Shown here in pieces: positions 58,701-62,602 of a stretch of 64,000 bases of DNA. The notes beneath the pieces were generated by a model that saw only the letters and a program-made list of their open reading frames with translations, was not told the DNA's origin and did no database searches. The stretch comes from Siphonodentalium dalli (lineage: Eukaryota > Mollusca > Scaphopoda > Gadilida > Siphonodentaliidae). The DNA is taken from the NCBI GenBank assembly GCA_032622095.1, contig CP136065.1, positions 219,336,151 through 219,400,150 of the forward strand, given 5' to 3'. The first letter of the stretch is position 1; each line of letters opens with the position of its first letter. The position numbers and the translations under genes are program-made.

Positions 58701-61597
58701 ACAAAAGAGGTTGAGTCAAGATAAGCGCTAAATCTACTCCAATACACAAAGAACTCGTAAACAAGATGATAATTAGAATTGGCTACATTTAGATACCTTT
58801 CATGGTTAAAATTATTCTTCTCAAACTTCCAGACCATTGAACTCACTGAAGTTAGGAGGACAGTTTAGTGTAGCTGAGATGCACTCGTGGGTCTGCTTCT
58901 GCTTGCCAGAGTTACCAGAACGAACGCCTCCTGGAGATTCAGTCACATTCCACTTTGTATCCACGTTCTTAGATACCATGCTTGAATGTAGTTATAGGTA
59001 AGACTTTATAGCTCCACTAATGTAAATGGTGAGTTAGGTAGAGCAAATTAGTTTTATTTGTTTGAATTTTCCTCCCAAATGATATTATTCGTTTATCATT
59101 ACTCACTGAAGTCTGGCAATCTGATCATGTGTCTTCTTGTGACGAAAAACCATTTTAACTGATGCGCTAAAAATTGGATTTAGTAATAAGTTCATTAATG
59201 AGAAAGAGAACGTTCAAAAACTGTGTATTTTGTGCCATCGAACTGGACAATAATAATGCCGAACCAGACTTCAGTGATGGAACCTAATAATATCAGTTAC
59301 TGTGTTTTTACATATAGATTTCATTAAACAGTCTACAGTGTCATTATTTAATAAACTTCCCATTCGTTAGACGTATACTTATTACTTTTTCAGGAAAGGA
59401 GAAGCAATTTTCAGGTCAGATAACATATCTACAATATCCATTCTGAAAGATGTCTTGACAAAGGAGGCGACTCAAAAGAAAATCCGCCTTGATATAACAT
59501 ATGGTAAGAAAACAGAGCTCAACTCCATTGTTTTACACAGATATTAAAATAATCAGTCTGTGTGCTCTAAATATTGTATATTCAGTGTCATGTCCACTTT
59601 GTATTCAGCTTGAGTAATGGTATAAATTTAATGGGTTGGAAACTGTCATCCATCTGTATTATTTGATATATGTATTGGTGGTGGGCAGGGTTCGCGCTGC
59701 CACTTGCCAAATTTGCCAATGGCAAAAATAATTCACATTTGGCAAAAAATATTTTCATTTGGCAAAAGTTTTGGCATGTCACTTTTTAATTCTTCAAGAC
59801 AGTTGACGAATACCACTATTAAGATGCAGTGGATTACCCGTTGGCCTATTTTAATGTTGTGTTGTTTACATAGCTAATCCTCTTGTGGTATGCCCTTCTG
59901 ATTTTATTGTTTTGTGATTGGTTTATTGTTGTACGATAAACCACAATAGAGCTGTGAGTATAATTATTAACTAACTGCTTCATATCAATATCAAAGGTCG
60001 TTCAAACGGCAAGTGTCGAAACATAAGACTTAATGTTGCATAAAATGGTCTATCATGGATAGATAGCATTTGGCAAATTCTAAAAGAATTTGGCAAATAA
60101 TATTTTCATTTGGCAAATTATTTGGCAAAAGTAAATTTCTGTTCAGCGCGGACCCTGGTGGTGGCTTAACCCTTTCATGACGGGAGCTGCGCTGATGCAG
60201 CAGTAAAGATCCTGTGCCAGTGCATTCTCTTATATATGCAAGTCTCCCATAGGGAGCCTCACATATATAAGAGAATACAATGGCTTACATGTTCAAGGTT
60301 AATATTGTTATGTGGCATTCTGATTCATACATGGCCATTTCAATAAGAAATGAGAATTTGTTCACACACTCACTGAAGCATGCACATTTGAAGTAATGAA
60401 CACTCATACTGAACACGTGTCCATAATTCGATATATACATATACAGTAATGCTCTAAGTAATCGACTTCTTAACCACAGCAGATTTATGGGTAACTTTTC
60501 AGGATTTAGTCGGAAATATGGCTTGTTGCCATTCATCGGAAAGCTCTCGGGGAGAGCTTTCCTATGAATGGCAACAAGCCATATTTCCGACTAAATCCTG
60601 AAAAGTTACCCATAATTCTGCTGTGGTTAAGAAGTCGATTACTTAGAGCATTACTGTAATTAGTGTATGCCAGTACTAGTAATCGTATAATGGTCACAGA
60701 TACAATTTCGGAGGAAGTGCATTGTGCTGTTCCAATATAATGACAGATCCGTTCTATGTCAATATTCAAACCCATGTTCAGACTGATATGCTTTCCAACT
60801 CTCGGTGAAAGGGCTTCCTTTTTAAGTATGTCCCTGTAGCCGAGGTTGTTATGTCGTTAGGTCGTGGATAAGATCATCACAATCTGGTCTAGATGAGGTT
60901 GACACAGGTTCAAACACCGACATGGGCGAAAATCAGGATTTCAGGCTTGATTTGAGTTGAGGGACATCTCAATGTGTCATTCTGATCGATATATGGCCAT
61001 TTCAATAAGAAATGAGAATTTGTTCATGCTCACTGAAGCAAACACATTTGAAGCAATGAACACTCATACTGAGTACATGCCTCCATAATTTGATTTTATC
61101 ACATAATTAACCCTGACTCATATTTTTTAGTAAGACACACTTGTATTATTTGCACGCTCAGCGATGAAAGAGCTTAGCGCAATGATGTCAATGCCAGAAC
61201 TTTATTATTATGTTGTTTAGAATATAATTATGATATTCGATTGTGTTGGGTTATTTAGTGTTGACATGGGTGGTAAGGGTTGTTGAATAGTTTTGTCAAC
61301 ATGAAAAGACACCTTACATTTAAGATGGAATTACATTTTTTATTGAGGGTGTCTTTACTTCCTCGTTGGTTGTGATAAGGAAATTAATATTTTGTTTAAC
61401 CCCCGGCCATTTCGAGATCGTAAATTTTTTATAAAATTTCGACTCATTAGAGATCCTCTATATATATGTTACACCAATAAAATTTAATTTCAGATGTTAG
61501 CGATGAATCAGTTCCACACACTCTAAGTCTGATTCATCCAAAGCTGGAATACCAACTCTTACTATGTAAAAAGGTCCAGCTTATAGATGCTCTTAAG
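20541..61597 (+). CDS. BBS7: BBS7 gene, 17 constitutive-type coding exons plus one alternative exon; 3' end outside window
   Basis: BBS7 is a core subunit of the BBSome, the coat-like complex that moves membrane proteins in and out of cilia. Seventeen exons join in frame through GT-AG introns to about 628 codons, close to the first 88 percent of a protein that is about 715 residues in human. Recognisable stretches include [52 protein letters not shown] and [14 protein letters not shown]. Approximate domains: beta-propeller 1-330, coiled coil 345-380, gamma-adaptin-ear-like region to about 500, then platform. The final C-terminal segment is not found before 64000. Introns are up to about 6 kb and full of transposons. 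Confidence 0.97.
20719..22803. mobile_element. TIR transposon (CAGGTCTGGC ends), host of a nested element
   Basis: Ends CAGGTCTGGCAAATGTGAGA and its complement at 22784-22803, flanked by a 5-bp direct repeat ATAAC (20714-20718 and 22804-22808). Inverted repeats are about 270 bp, including 'AATACAGCTA', 'CCGGCTGTTTTTCG', 'GACAAAGTGTTGCCTTTTGTC' in two parts and 'CTTACTACGG'. The interior of about 650 bp has no recognisable protein. The left repeat is interrupted 13 bp in by the element at 20740. Superfamily is uncertain. Confidence 0.75.
20740..21602. mobile_element. 863-bp nested TIR element with 8-bp target duplication
   Basis: Flanked by a perfect 8-bp duplication TGTGAGAA (20732-20739 and 21603-21610). 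Ends read GGGTCCGTGACTACCCGCCC on the left and, inverted, GGGAACGGGACTACCCGCCC on the right. Multiple subterminal copies of GACAACCCGCCCCC lie in both halves. No coding region. An 8-bp duplication is seen in hAT, P, Merlin and some other superfamilies; I cannot assign it. Confidence 0.8.
22809..24261. other. Intron 1 sequence with minor tandem repeats
   Basis: Mostly unique. 23426-23495 holds a 34-bp duplication around CAGATGAGATATATnCCCTnCG. 23521-23590 holds three units of TAGAAATGCAGCAAnT. No coding signal is seen. Confidence 0.5.
24262..24653. mobile_element. MITE family A copy
   Basis: Left hairpin truncated, middle typical ('GGTGAATATTGTGATGTACA', 'CCCATTGGGAACCTCGATTA'), right hairpin complete, ending ATAATCAGGCTTGA. 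It lies 148 bp upstream of exon 2. Confidence 0.65.
24802..24864 (+). CDS. BBS7: BBS7 exon 2
   Basis: 21 codons, [20 protein letters not shown] plus R, continuing the first strand of the propeller. Acceptor TTATTTTCAG, donor GTGAGT, phase 0 at both ends. Intron 1 before it (about 4.2 kb) contains the nested transposons at 20719-22803. Confidence 0.95.
24898..25104. mobile_element. TTAA MITE, family B3
   Basis: TTAATACCCTTTCATGTCTAG on the left and GCCAGTCATGAAAGGGTTAA on the right. One full hairpin and part of a second. It starts 33 bp after exon 2. 25105-25543 is unique. Confidence 0.65.
25544..25953. mobile_element. TTAA MITE, family B1
   Basis: TTAACCCTTTAACCAACAAA left, GTTGGGTAAAGGGTTAA right. 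Two inverted hairpin modules (GCCAATGCATTCTCTTATAT arms, tip GTCGACCATAGGTCGCC) surround an AT-rich spacer. The left subterminal region contains AACCGGCCAA repeats and a text starting CTTCAACAGCC that is shared by all B1 copies. Confidence 0.8.
26228..26622 (-). mobile_element. tRNA-derived SINE
   Basis: On the minus strand, GTAGCCCAGTGGTTAGAG (A-box-like) lies at 26622-26605 and GTGAGTTCGCGCC (degenerate B-box) lies 35 bp further on. The body follows ('AATAGGTACCTGGCTGTTGG'). The tail GGATTAAGCACTATATAAAT resembles SINE/LINE tails of the CGCTATATAAAT type. Copies with this layout are common in marine invertebrates, from memory. Confidence 0.65.
27248..27310 (+). CDS. BBS7: BBS7 exon 3
   Basis: 21 codons including [20 protein letters not shown], the well conserved first-blade motif (DHxG...CFGMKK). 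Acceptor CTTCATGTAG, donor GTGAGT, phase 0. The 6-kb intron that follows contains the 4.7-kb transposon. Confidence 0.95.
28598..31490 (+). pseudogene. Decayed transposon protein: LGGMHLAM domain, PIN/FEN-like segment, Cys-rich tail
   Basis: Frame 1 (28598-about 29205) reads [20 protein letters not shown] and on to a helical segment. After a frame slip near 29206, 29212-29880 continues with [20 protein letters not shown]. Further slips occur near 29880 and 29930. 30047-30270 reads [14 protein letters not shown] then [20 protein letters not shown] plus RR, like the two acidic motifs of PIN/FEN nucleases. 31334-31490 reads [20 protein letters not shown], slips, then [17 protein letters not shown] and a stop: a CXC-type cysteine cluster. 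From memory, this matches an abundant uncharacterised protein family in cnidarians, molluscs and amphioxus. The nuclease role is inferred. The copy is dead. Confidence 0.6.
30360..30970. repeat. Three-unit repeat inside the transposon
   Basis: Three diverged units carry CATCAnTTGGAAATTTTCCA then ACCT, a G run, and GGAAATTTCCAACnCTnGGA (near 30434, 30601, 30872). Each unit contains a GGAAATTTTCC palindrome. They interrupt the coding region between the PIN/FEN-like segment and the cysteine tail. Further G runs of 13 to 20 lie at about 31187-31208 and 31257-31270. Confidence 0.7.
32261..33331. other. Intron 3 remainder
   Basis: Unique AT-rich intron sequence between the transposon and exon 4. 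I see no gene and no clear repeat. Confidence 0.4.
33332..33507 (+). CDS. BBS7: BBS7 exon 4
   Basis: 176 nt, encodes the run from [20 protein letters not shown] through [20 protein letters not shown] to TSM (last codon split). Acceptor TCACATTTCAG, donor GTAAGA, leaves phase 2. Matches the FKTLPG...RLELGG region of vertebrate BBS7. Confidence 0.96.
33724..33871 (-). mobile_element. TTAA MITE, family B3, half copy
   Basis: Reverse orientation. One hairpin (AGCCAGTGCATTCTC arms) followed by GACGCAGCTCCCGTCATGGA and TTAA at 33868-33871. The other half is missing. Confidence 0.6.
34048..34815 (-). repeat. 20-bp minisatellite, about 38 units
   Basis: Tandem units of GAAGGAGGTGCCTGAGTGAT with minor variation, ending in a C run. 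Because 60 bp equals 20 codons, the minus strand stays open for 275 codons of a repeating [11 protein letters not shown]-type peptide. No start context, splice sites or homology support a protein. Confidence 0.95.
34830..36096. other. Introns 4 and 5 around exon 5
   Basis: Exon 5 lies at 35162-35348. The rest is unique. A modest inverted repeat occurs at about 35845-35935 (ACATCGTAGGGTACATGGAG against CTCCATGTACCCCACGATGT). Confidence 0.45.
35162..35348 (+). CDS. BBS7: BBS7 exon 5
   Basis: 187 nt; completes a split ATG codon, then encodes [20 protein letters not shown], the [11 protein letters not shown] motif and [12 protein letters not shown]. This is among the most conserved parts of the propeller. 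Acceptor TGATTGCAG, donor GTAAGC, ends in phase 0. Confidence 0.97.
36097..36487. mobile_element. TTAA MITE, family B1, inverted copy
   Basis: TTAACCCTTTACCCAACAGA left, GTTGGGTAAAGGGTTAA right; opposite orientation to the copy at 25544. The left hairpin has lost part of one arm (CATTCCTTAGTCGACC). Confidence 0.8.
36740..36812 (+). CDS. BBS7: BBS7 exon 6
   Basis: 73 nt, encodes [20 protein letters not shown] then DNDG with a split glycine. Acceptor TGTTTTGCAG, donor GTAAGG, leaves phase 1. Confidence 0.96.
36838..37190 (+). mobile_element. Helentron-like repeat, TATACCCCC type
   Basis: Begins with the palindrome ATACCCCCATCC...GGGGGGTATAAT, then a GTCCGTCCATCC microsatellite, then two core units ('TATCTCAACCATGGGTTAT', 'AAATTTGGTATGCA', 'AGAGTTATCCCTCTTTGTTT'). 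Inverse order of 7370-7800. It starts 26 bp after exon 6. Confidence 0.65.
37301..37760. mobile_element. TIR element B4 with shared hairpin module
   Basis: Ends ACATGTGACCCGCCATATCA and its near complement, continuing through AATCCAGTCG and AAGTCGGGATTTTTTTACCC. Inside are the same two hairpins found in B1 (GCCAATGCATTCTC arms, tip GTCGACCATAGGTCGCC). Hence the module is shared by elements with unrelated termini. TTAA ends are absent. Confidence 0.75.
37808..37874 (+). CDS. BBS7: BBS7 exon 7
   Basis: 67 nt, encodes [20 protein letters not shown] then IG, with the final codon split. Acceptor TTGTTTAAG (a weak, purine-rich site), donor GTAAGT, enters in phase 1 and leaves in phase 2. A TIR element ends only about 48 bp upstream (37760). 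Confidence 0.94.
37875..38631. other. Intron 7
   Basis: Unique intron sequence, no gene or repeat seen. Confidence 0.4.
38632..38681 (+). CDS. BBS7: BBS7 exon 8
   Basis: 50 nt, encodes [17 protein letters not shown]. Acceptor CTCTTGCAG, donor GTAAGT, enters phase 2, leaves phase 1. It matches the HKWEIRNEKKRGG region. A truncated family C MITE starts about 66 bp downstream. Confidence 0.93.
38748..38902. mobile_element. MITE family C, left end truncated
   Basis: Starts inside the left arm (TTAACCACAGCAGAATTATG) and runs to the intact right end (GGGCATTACTGTA). Most of the central loop is also deleted. Confidence 0.7.
39000..39230. repeat. Repeat D copy with minisatellite-unit remnant
   Basis: GATTATAATGGTGTCCTTACT near 39013 is one degenerate unit of the 21-bp repeat. 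It is followed by 'AATACTTATTGGATTATAGA' and the CTTCTCCCTGATAATAAAAT palindrome, as at 11535-11960. Confidence 0.6.
39388..39786. mobile_element. MITE family A copy
   Basis: AAGCCTTGATATAGTGTTTC left end, both hairpins present but diverged. The right end runs directly into a fragment of family B3 (39787-39842). Confidence 0.65.
39843..40306. mobile_element. TTAA MITE, family B1, long spacer
   Basis: TTAACCCTTTACCCAACAAA left, TTGGGTAAAGGGTTAA right. The AT spacer is expanded by repeats of TTCTTACATTnTTTAACAAT. Confidence 0.8.
40307..40463. mobile_element. Tandem MITE end fragments before exon 9
   Basis: Two direct copies of GGCCTATGGGAGACTCGTAT, then ATATAAnAGAATGCATTGGC. The first ends as family B1 (TTGGGTAAAGGCTTAA) and the second as family B3 (GTCCAGTCATGGAAGGGTTA). 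The fragment ends about 22 bp before exon 9. Confidence 0.65.
40486..40616 (+). CDS. BBS7: BBS7 exon 9
   Basis: 131 nt, encodes [20 protein letters not shown] then [20 protein letters not shown] and RFSH, a diagnostic BBS7 blade. Acceptor TACTTTCAG, donor GTGAGT, enters phase 1, ends phase 0. MITE debris ends about 22 bp before the exon. Confidence 0.97.
40654..41545 (+). mobile_element. Helentron-like repeat with CTGT microsatellite
   Basis: A palindrome (TATGTTTACCCATACC...GGTAAACATA, 40654-40686) is followed by a CTGT microsatellite (about 40721-40790). Three core units follow, sharing ACAGATCGAGTTCGAAT and GGGTTTGATCCGA. Same general layout as the other GTCY-microsatellite repeats. It begins 38 bp after exon 9. 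Confidence 0.6.
41546..42839. other. Intron 9, unique part
   Basis: AT-rich, with several degenerate stretches resembling the preceding core units ('CACACCCCTnACCTGnATAG' near 41186 and 42435). No gene seen. Confidence 0.4.
42840..43227. mobile_element. TTAA MITE, family B1
   Basis: TTAACCCTTTACCCAACAAA left, TTGGGTAAAGGGTTAA right, two intact hairpins. Confidence 0.8.
43613..43872. mobile_element. TTAA MITE, family B3
   Basis: GATGACGGGAGCTGCGCTGG left, AGCTCCAGTCATGGAAGGGT right. Two hairpins with CCCATAGGGAGCC-type tips. The terminal TTAA is eroded. Confidence 0.65.
43988..44406. mobile_element. MITE family A copy before exon 10
   Basis: CCTGCAAATAGTGTGTCTTT left end, both hairpins present, right end ATTCTGCAGACTTG. 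It ends 65 bp upstream of exon 10. Confidence 0.7.
44472..44556 (+). CDS. BBS7: BBS7 exon 10
   Basis: 85 nt, encodes [20 protein letters not shown] then EIVCSTYAG (glycine split). Acceptor ACTTACAG, donor GTAATG, ends phase 1. It is followed by the two alternative exons 11a and 11b. A family A MITE ends about 65 bp upstream. Confidence 0.95.
44683..45198. mobile_element. TTAA MITE, family B2
   Basis: TTAACCCTTTCAGTGCCAAG left, GTGGCACTGAAAGAGTTAA right, one hairpin module. The internal text matches 14259-14682 over its length ('GTGATAGTTTTGAGTTATAA'). Confidence 0.75.
45262..45775 (+). repeat. Dispersed repeat E, copy 1
   Basis: Diverged copy of 61093-61470. Shared text includes TTTTTTAGTAAGACAC, 'AGAATATAATTATGATATT', 'GTCAACATGAAAAGACAC' and CTCATTAGAGATCCTCTAT. 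Nature unknown; no protein. It may be an old transposon. Confidence 0.65.
45776..46992. other. Intron 10, unique part
   Basis: AT-rich, no recognised feature apart from short A-rich tracts near 46510. Confidence 0.4.
46993..47244. mobile_element. TTAA MITE, family B3
   Basis: ATGACAGGAACTGTGTTGGT left, GCTCCAGTCATGGAAGGGTT right, two hairpins, diverged. Confidence 0.65.
47505..47902. mobile_element. TTAA MITE, family B1, inverted copy
   Basis: TTAACCCTTTACCCAACAGA left, TTGGGTAAAGGGTTAA right, two hairpins, very similar to 36097-36487. Confidence 0.8.
48186..48612. mobile_element. Composite inverted-repeat element (TTAGAGCAC)
   Basis: An inner hairpin at 48186-48266 has arms GGTTAGAGCACAAG...TTCTTTACCAGAAT and the complement. 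A second inverted pair joins TTAGAGCACAATTGATCCCA (about 48277) to TGGGATTGTGCTCTAA (to 48610). No protein. Probably a non-autonomous transposon with one duplicated end. Confidence 0.5.
48771..48975 (+). mobile_element. SINE fragment, tRNA-like head truncated
   Basis: CACAGGTTCAAACCCCGAC (B-box-like) followed by a body matching 60906-61085 ('TTGAGAATTTGTT'-like text and CAATAAGCACTCATACT). The A-box part is missing. It ends about 100 bp before exon 11a. Confidence 0.5.
49074..49173 (+). CDS. BBS7: BBS7 exon 11a (alternative copy 1)
   Basis: 100 nt, enters phase 1 and leaves phase 2. Encodes [20 protein letters not shown] then [14 protein letters not shown], about residues 312-345. It matches the vertebrate 'GW...LT.EP...K..SLR' segment that closes the propeller and leads into the coiled coil. 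Acceptor TTTTACATAG, donor GTATTA (weak). A second version of the same exon lies 2.1 kb downstream. Confidence 0.92.
49174..51258. other. Intron between exons 11a and 11b
   Basis: Unique sequence with no MITE recognised, unlike most other BBS7 introns here. One minus-strand open frame at 49775-50008 looks protein-like but is unassigned. Confidence 0.4.
51259..51358 (+). CDS. BBS7: BBS7 exon 11b (alternative copy 2)
   Basis: Also exactly 100 nt with the same entry phase 1 and exit phase 2. Encodes [20 protein letters not shown] then [14 protein letters not shown]. It aligns without gaps to exon 11a at 14 of 34 residues, including GW, LTSE and KQ. Acceptor CTTGTAACAG, donor GTATGT. Joining 11a to 11b reaches TGA after eight codons; skipping both reaches TAA after eleven. 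This indicates a mutually exclusive pair rather than a cassette. It could instead be a decaying duplicate, but no lesion is visible. Confidence 0.85.
51422..51879. mobile_element. MITE family A copy after exon 11b
   Basis: AAGCCTGAGTTTAGTGTGCC left, GTATAATCGGGCTTGA right, both hairpins. It starts 63 bp after exon 11b. Confidence 0.75.
52352..52530. mobile_element. MITE family C copy
   Basis: TACAGTAATGCCCAAAGTAA left, AGAGCATCACTGTA right, shortened centre. 52685-52713 contains a C run of about 29. Confidence 0.75.
52822..53220 (-). other. Unassigned 132-codon antisense open frame in intron 11
   Basis: An uninterrupted minus-strand frame starting [20 protein letters not shown], with mixed amino-acid composition and an alternating helix/strand-like pattern rather than repeat-driven sequence. 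I do not recognise a family, and no promoter, splice sites or polyadenylation signal decide the matter. It could be a small intronless nested gene, a decayed retrocopy exon or chance. Confidence 0.2.
53465..53657 (+). CDS. BBS7: BBS7 exon 12
   Basis: 193 nt; after a split arginine/lysine codon it encodes [20 protein letters not shown] (coiled coil), then [20 protein letters not shown] and [13 protein letters not shown]. Acceptor CACCATTGTAG, donor GTAAAT, enters phase 2, ends phase 0. Depending on the upstream exon, the split codon is Arg (11a) or Lys (11b). Confidence 0.96.
54043..54486. mobile_element. MITE family A, subtype with CAGGCCTCAAAATATGG ends
   Basis: Ends AGGCCTCAAAATATGGTGCT and AGCACCATATTTTGAGACCT, so the outer 15 bp differ from the AAGCCTG subtype while hairpins and middle are shared. 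Confidence 0.7.
54549..54975. mobile_element. MITE family A copy
   Basis: AAGCCTGATTATAACGTATC left, CACCCTAAACTCAGACTTG right, two hairpins. It lies only 62 bp from the preceding family A copy, in the opposite orientation. Confidence 0.7.
54998..55790. mobile_element. TTAA MITE, family B3, split by a Helitron
   Basis: Left half 54998-55054 ('CCATGATGGGAGCTTCCTGA', 'GTGTCAATGCA') and right half 55584-55790 ('TTCTCTTATATATGCGAGTC' to TTAA). Removing the Helitron restores the standard GCATTCTC hairpin arm. Its right TTAA (55787-55790) is also the left TTAA of the next MITE. Confidence 0.7.
55055..55583 (+). mobile_element. Non-autonomous Helitron, 529 bp
   Basis: Starts TCTATACTAATAAAACTC and ends CCCAGCTAG, inserted between A (55054) and T (55584). 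A small hairpin (TACCC...GGGTA) lies about 9 bp before the CTAG end. These are the standard Helitron rules: TC start, CTRR end with subterminal hairpin, AT target, no duplication. No Rep/helicase coding. Confidence 0.85.
55787..56223. mobile_element. TTAA MITE, family B1, adjoining exon 13
   Basis: TTAACCCTTTACCCAACAAA left, TTGGGTAAAGGGTTAA right. The second hairpin is partly deleted (TATATATGATAGGTCGCC). The element ends 22 bp before exon 13. Confidence 0.8.
56246..56320 (+). CDS. BBS7: BBS7 exon 13
   Basis: 75 nt, 25 codons: [20 protein letters not shown] then ACNPE, phase 0 at both ends, so skipping would keep the frame. Acceptor CTACTTTCAG, donor GTGAGC. It is squeezed between two TTAA MITEs: one ends 22 bp upstream and one begins within about 10 bp of the donor. 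Confidence 0.95.
56328..56562. mobile_element. TTAA MITE, family B2, starting at the exon 13 donor
   Basis: Left end degraded to CCTATGAGTGCCAGGGGCCA just after donor GTGAGC; right end CCTGGCACTCAAAGGGTTAA. One hairpin module. If the left TTAA is placed by alignment it falls on the GTGA of the splice donor. Confidence 0.65.
56848..57215 (+). mobile_element. Helentron-like repeat, TATACCCCC type, diverged
   Basis: ATACCCCCTTTTTTTTTT and AAAGGGGGGTATACTG palindrome, a GTCCGT/GTGCGTGCGT microsatellite (about 56895-56955), then a core unit with GTTCAAATTTGGGTTTGGTC and CAGAGTTATGGCCC as in 40654-41545. Confidence 0.55.
57386..57588 (+). CDS. BBS7: BBS7 exon 14
   Basis: 203 nt, encodes [20 protein letters not shown] then [20 protein letters not shown] and [20 protein letters not shown]. 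This is the most conserved part of the gene, nearly identical to vertebrate BBS7. Acceptor TGTCTTTAG, donor GTATTT, leaves phase 2. Confidence 0.97.
57817..58132 (-). mobile_element. Non-autonomous Helitron, 316 bp, minus strand
   Basis: On the minus strand it starts TCTATTATATCTTTTGGAAC and ends GGGCACATCAGCTAG, with the hairpin GCCCAGACGAAGTCGGGC just inside the end. The flanking bases are A and T with no duplication. Distinct internal sequence from the Helitron at 55055. Confidence 0.75.
58188..58589. mobile_element. TTAA MITE, family B3, duplicated left end
   Basis: Two left ends in tandem (ATGGCTGGAGGTGCGCTGGT at 58200 and ATGACTGGAGTTGCGCTGAT at about 58308), then hairpins and the right end AGATATGAAAGGGTTTAA. 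The second hairpin also has a partial duplication. Confidence 0.6.
58605..58678. repeat. 25-bp tandem repeat, three units
   Basis: Three perfect copies of AATCCAGTCATACATTGTGC plus TATCT. It lies about 150 bp upstream of exon 15. Confidence 0.9.
58833..58997 (+). CDS. BBS7: BBS7 exon 15
   Basis: 165 nt, encodes [20 protein letters not shown], '[20 protein letters not shown]' and '[15 protein letters not shown]' with split first and last codons. Acceptor AAACTTCCAG, donor GTAAGA, phase 2 to phase 2. Confidence 0.96.
59394..59503 (+). CDS. BBS7: BBS7 exon 16
   Basis: 110 nt, encodes [20 protein letters not shown] then [16 protein letters not shown], with split ends. Acceptor TACTTTTTCAG, donor GTAAGA, phase 2 to phase 1. 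A hAT-like MITE lies 180 bp downstream. Confidence 0.96.
59686..60157. mobile_element. hAT-like MITE, 472 bp
   Basis: Ends CAGGGTTCGCGCTG and CAGCGCGGACCCTG, flanked by an 8-bp duplication with one mismatch (GTGGTGGG / GTGGTGGC). Multiple TTTGCCAAATG/CATTTGGCAAA motifs sit near both ends. CAGGG ends and 8-bp duplication fit hAT. Confidence 0.75.
60167..60305. mobile_element. TTAA MITE, family B3, left half
   Basis: TTAACCCTTTCATGACGGGAG and one hairpin, then cut off where it joins SINE-derived sequence (60306-60425, matching 60965-61085). Confidence 0.65.
60306..60425 (+). mobile_element. SINE 3' fragment
   Basis: TCATACATGGCCATTTCAAT, 'AAGAAATGAGAATTTGTTCA' and 'GAACACTCATACTGA' match the body of the SINE at 60830. 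Head absent. Confidence 0.55.
60442..60658. mobile_element. MITE family C, intact 217-bp palindrome
   Basis: TACAGTAATGCTCTAAGTAA and AGAGCATTACTGTA ends, near-perfect palindrome with TTTCCGACTAAATCC arms. Same length as 13230-13446. Confidence 0.8.
60830..61092 (+). mobile_element. tRNA-derived SINE
   Basis: TAGCCGAGGTTGTTATGTCG (A-box-like) at about 60838 and AGGTTCAAACACCG (B-box) at about 60908, spaced like a leucine-type tRNA promoter. The body is shared with 48771-48975 and 60306-60425. Confidence 0.55.
61093..61470 (+). repeat. Dispersed repeat E, copy 2, next to exon 17
   Basis: Matches 45262-45775 with one internal deletion of about 110 bp. Its last matching text, GACTCATTAGAGATCCTCTA, ends about 24-30 bp upstream of the exon 17 acceptor. 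Confidence 0.65.
61494..61597 (+). CDS. BBS7: BBS7 exon 17 (last in window)
   Basis: 104 nt, encodes [20 protein letters not shown] then [15 protein letters not shown], ending phase 0 with donor GTGAGA. Acceptor TTTAATTTCAG. In vertebrates this is followed by about 85 more residues (alpha-helical C-terminus); no match to them is seen in 61598-64000. Confidence 0.95.
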
Positions 61598-62095
61598 GTG
61601 AGATTCTTTTAGTGATGGTCGGTTAACCGAGAAAACAACTCGGTTTCGGTTTTAAACAATACCGACCGAAACCGACCGACGTGATTCTGCTCCAACCGAC
61701 GTTACGGTTTTTTTGTATGTTTATTTTTCACTTGAATCGACTTGATAGTTGATACTGTTGGTTTATACTGTTGTCAAATTATCGGCCCCCATGTTCAATA
61801 ATGATTTGGAATGTGTCAATTTTGACTCGGCCACCGTGTTGTTATCATTATGGTAAGCAACCACTAGATTCTTTCCAATGTTCGTGAACACTAAAGATGT
61901 CATCTGGGTTTCTAACGTGTTTTATGTAGTTTCTGGGCAGTAAGGAGGCGGGACATTTATATTTTGTAAAAAAAAGAATTTCTTTTTTACTTTATTCATG
62001 TTGATATCCGAAAAAATTGAGGAATCACCGCTAAAGTCTGATAATAAAGAACAAAATTTTAGATTAATTTTGTCATTGCTTGAATTGGGAGGGGG
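61598..62095. other. Intron 17 start, possible hAT-type end
   Basis: 61611-61690 is rich in CCGACCGAAACCGACCGAC and 'GGTTTCGGTTTT' inverted motifs after TAGTGATGGTCGGTTAACCG, which resembles one end of a hAT-type element. No partner end was found. The rest is unique. Confidence 0.35.
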
Positions 62096-62530
62096 CAAGT
62101 CATTTGCAGAATGAGGTCCCCAGAGGGTGAATTTAGTGACGCTATCCCGCATAGTGGGCTAGCATCACCAAATTCACCCTCTGGGGACCATATTCTGCAT
62201 GGCCTCATCTGCTATGGGAGACAAAGACTCAATTTGCAGTTCCCAAATGGTGAATATTGTGATGTACACCCATTGGGAACCTCGATTATGCAATGTGTCA
62301 TCTGCCAATTTGGGGACATAGAGAAACTAAACTAAAAAAGAAATTGAATCTATATGAAGAAGTTTCTATAGAAATTTGATAATAAAGAAACTTTCCAGAC
62401 AAGATGAGGCCTAAGCAGAATGAGGTCCCCAGAGGGTGAATTTAGTGATGCTAGCCCGCTATGATAACGTCACTAAATTCATCATCTGGGCACCTCATTC
62501 TGCAAATGATCGGCACCTTATTCTCAAGCC
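62096..62530. mobile_element. MITE family A copy
   Basis: GTCATTTGCAGAATGAGGTC near the left end, both hairpins, right end TTATTCTCAAGCC. The outermost left bases are lost. Confidence 0.7.
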
Positions 62531-62602
62531 GGGGGGTGGAGATATTCAGGAATGTGAAGATATGCCAGTGATCCACAGAGAAAGGAGGCAGGACAGTGTG
62601 AT

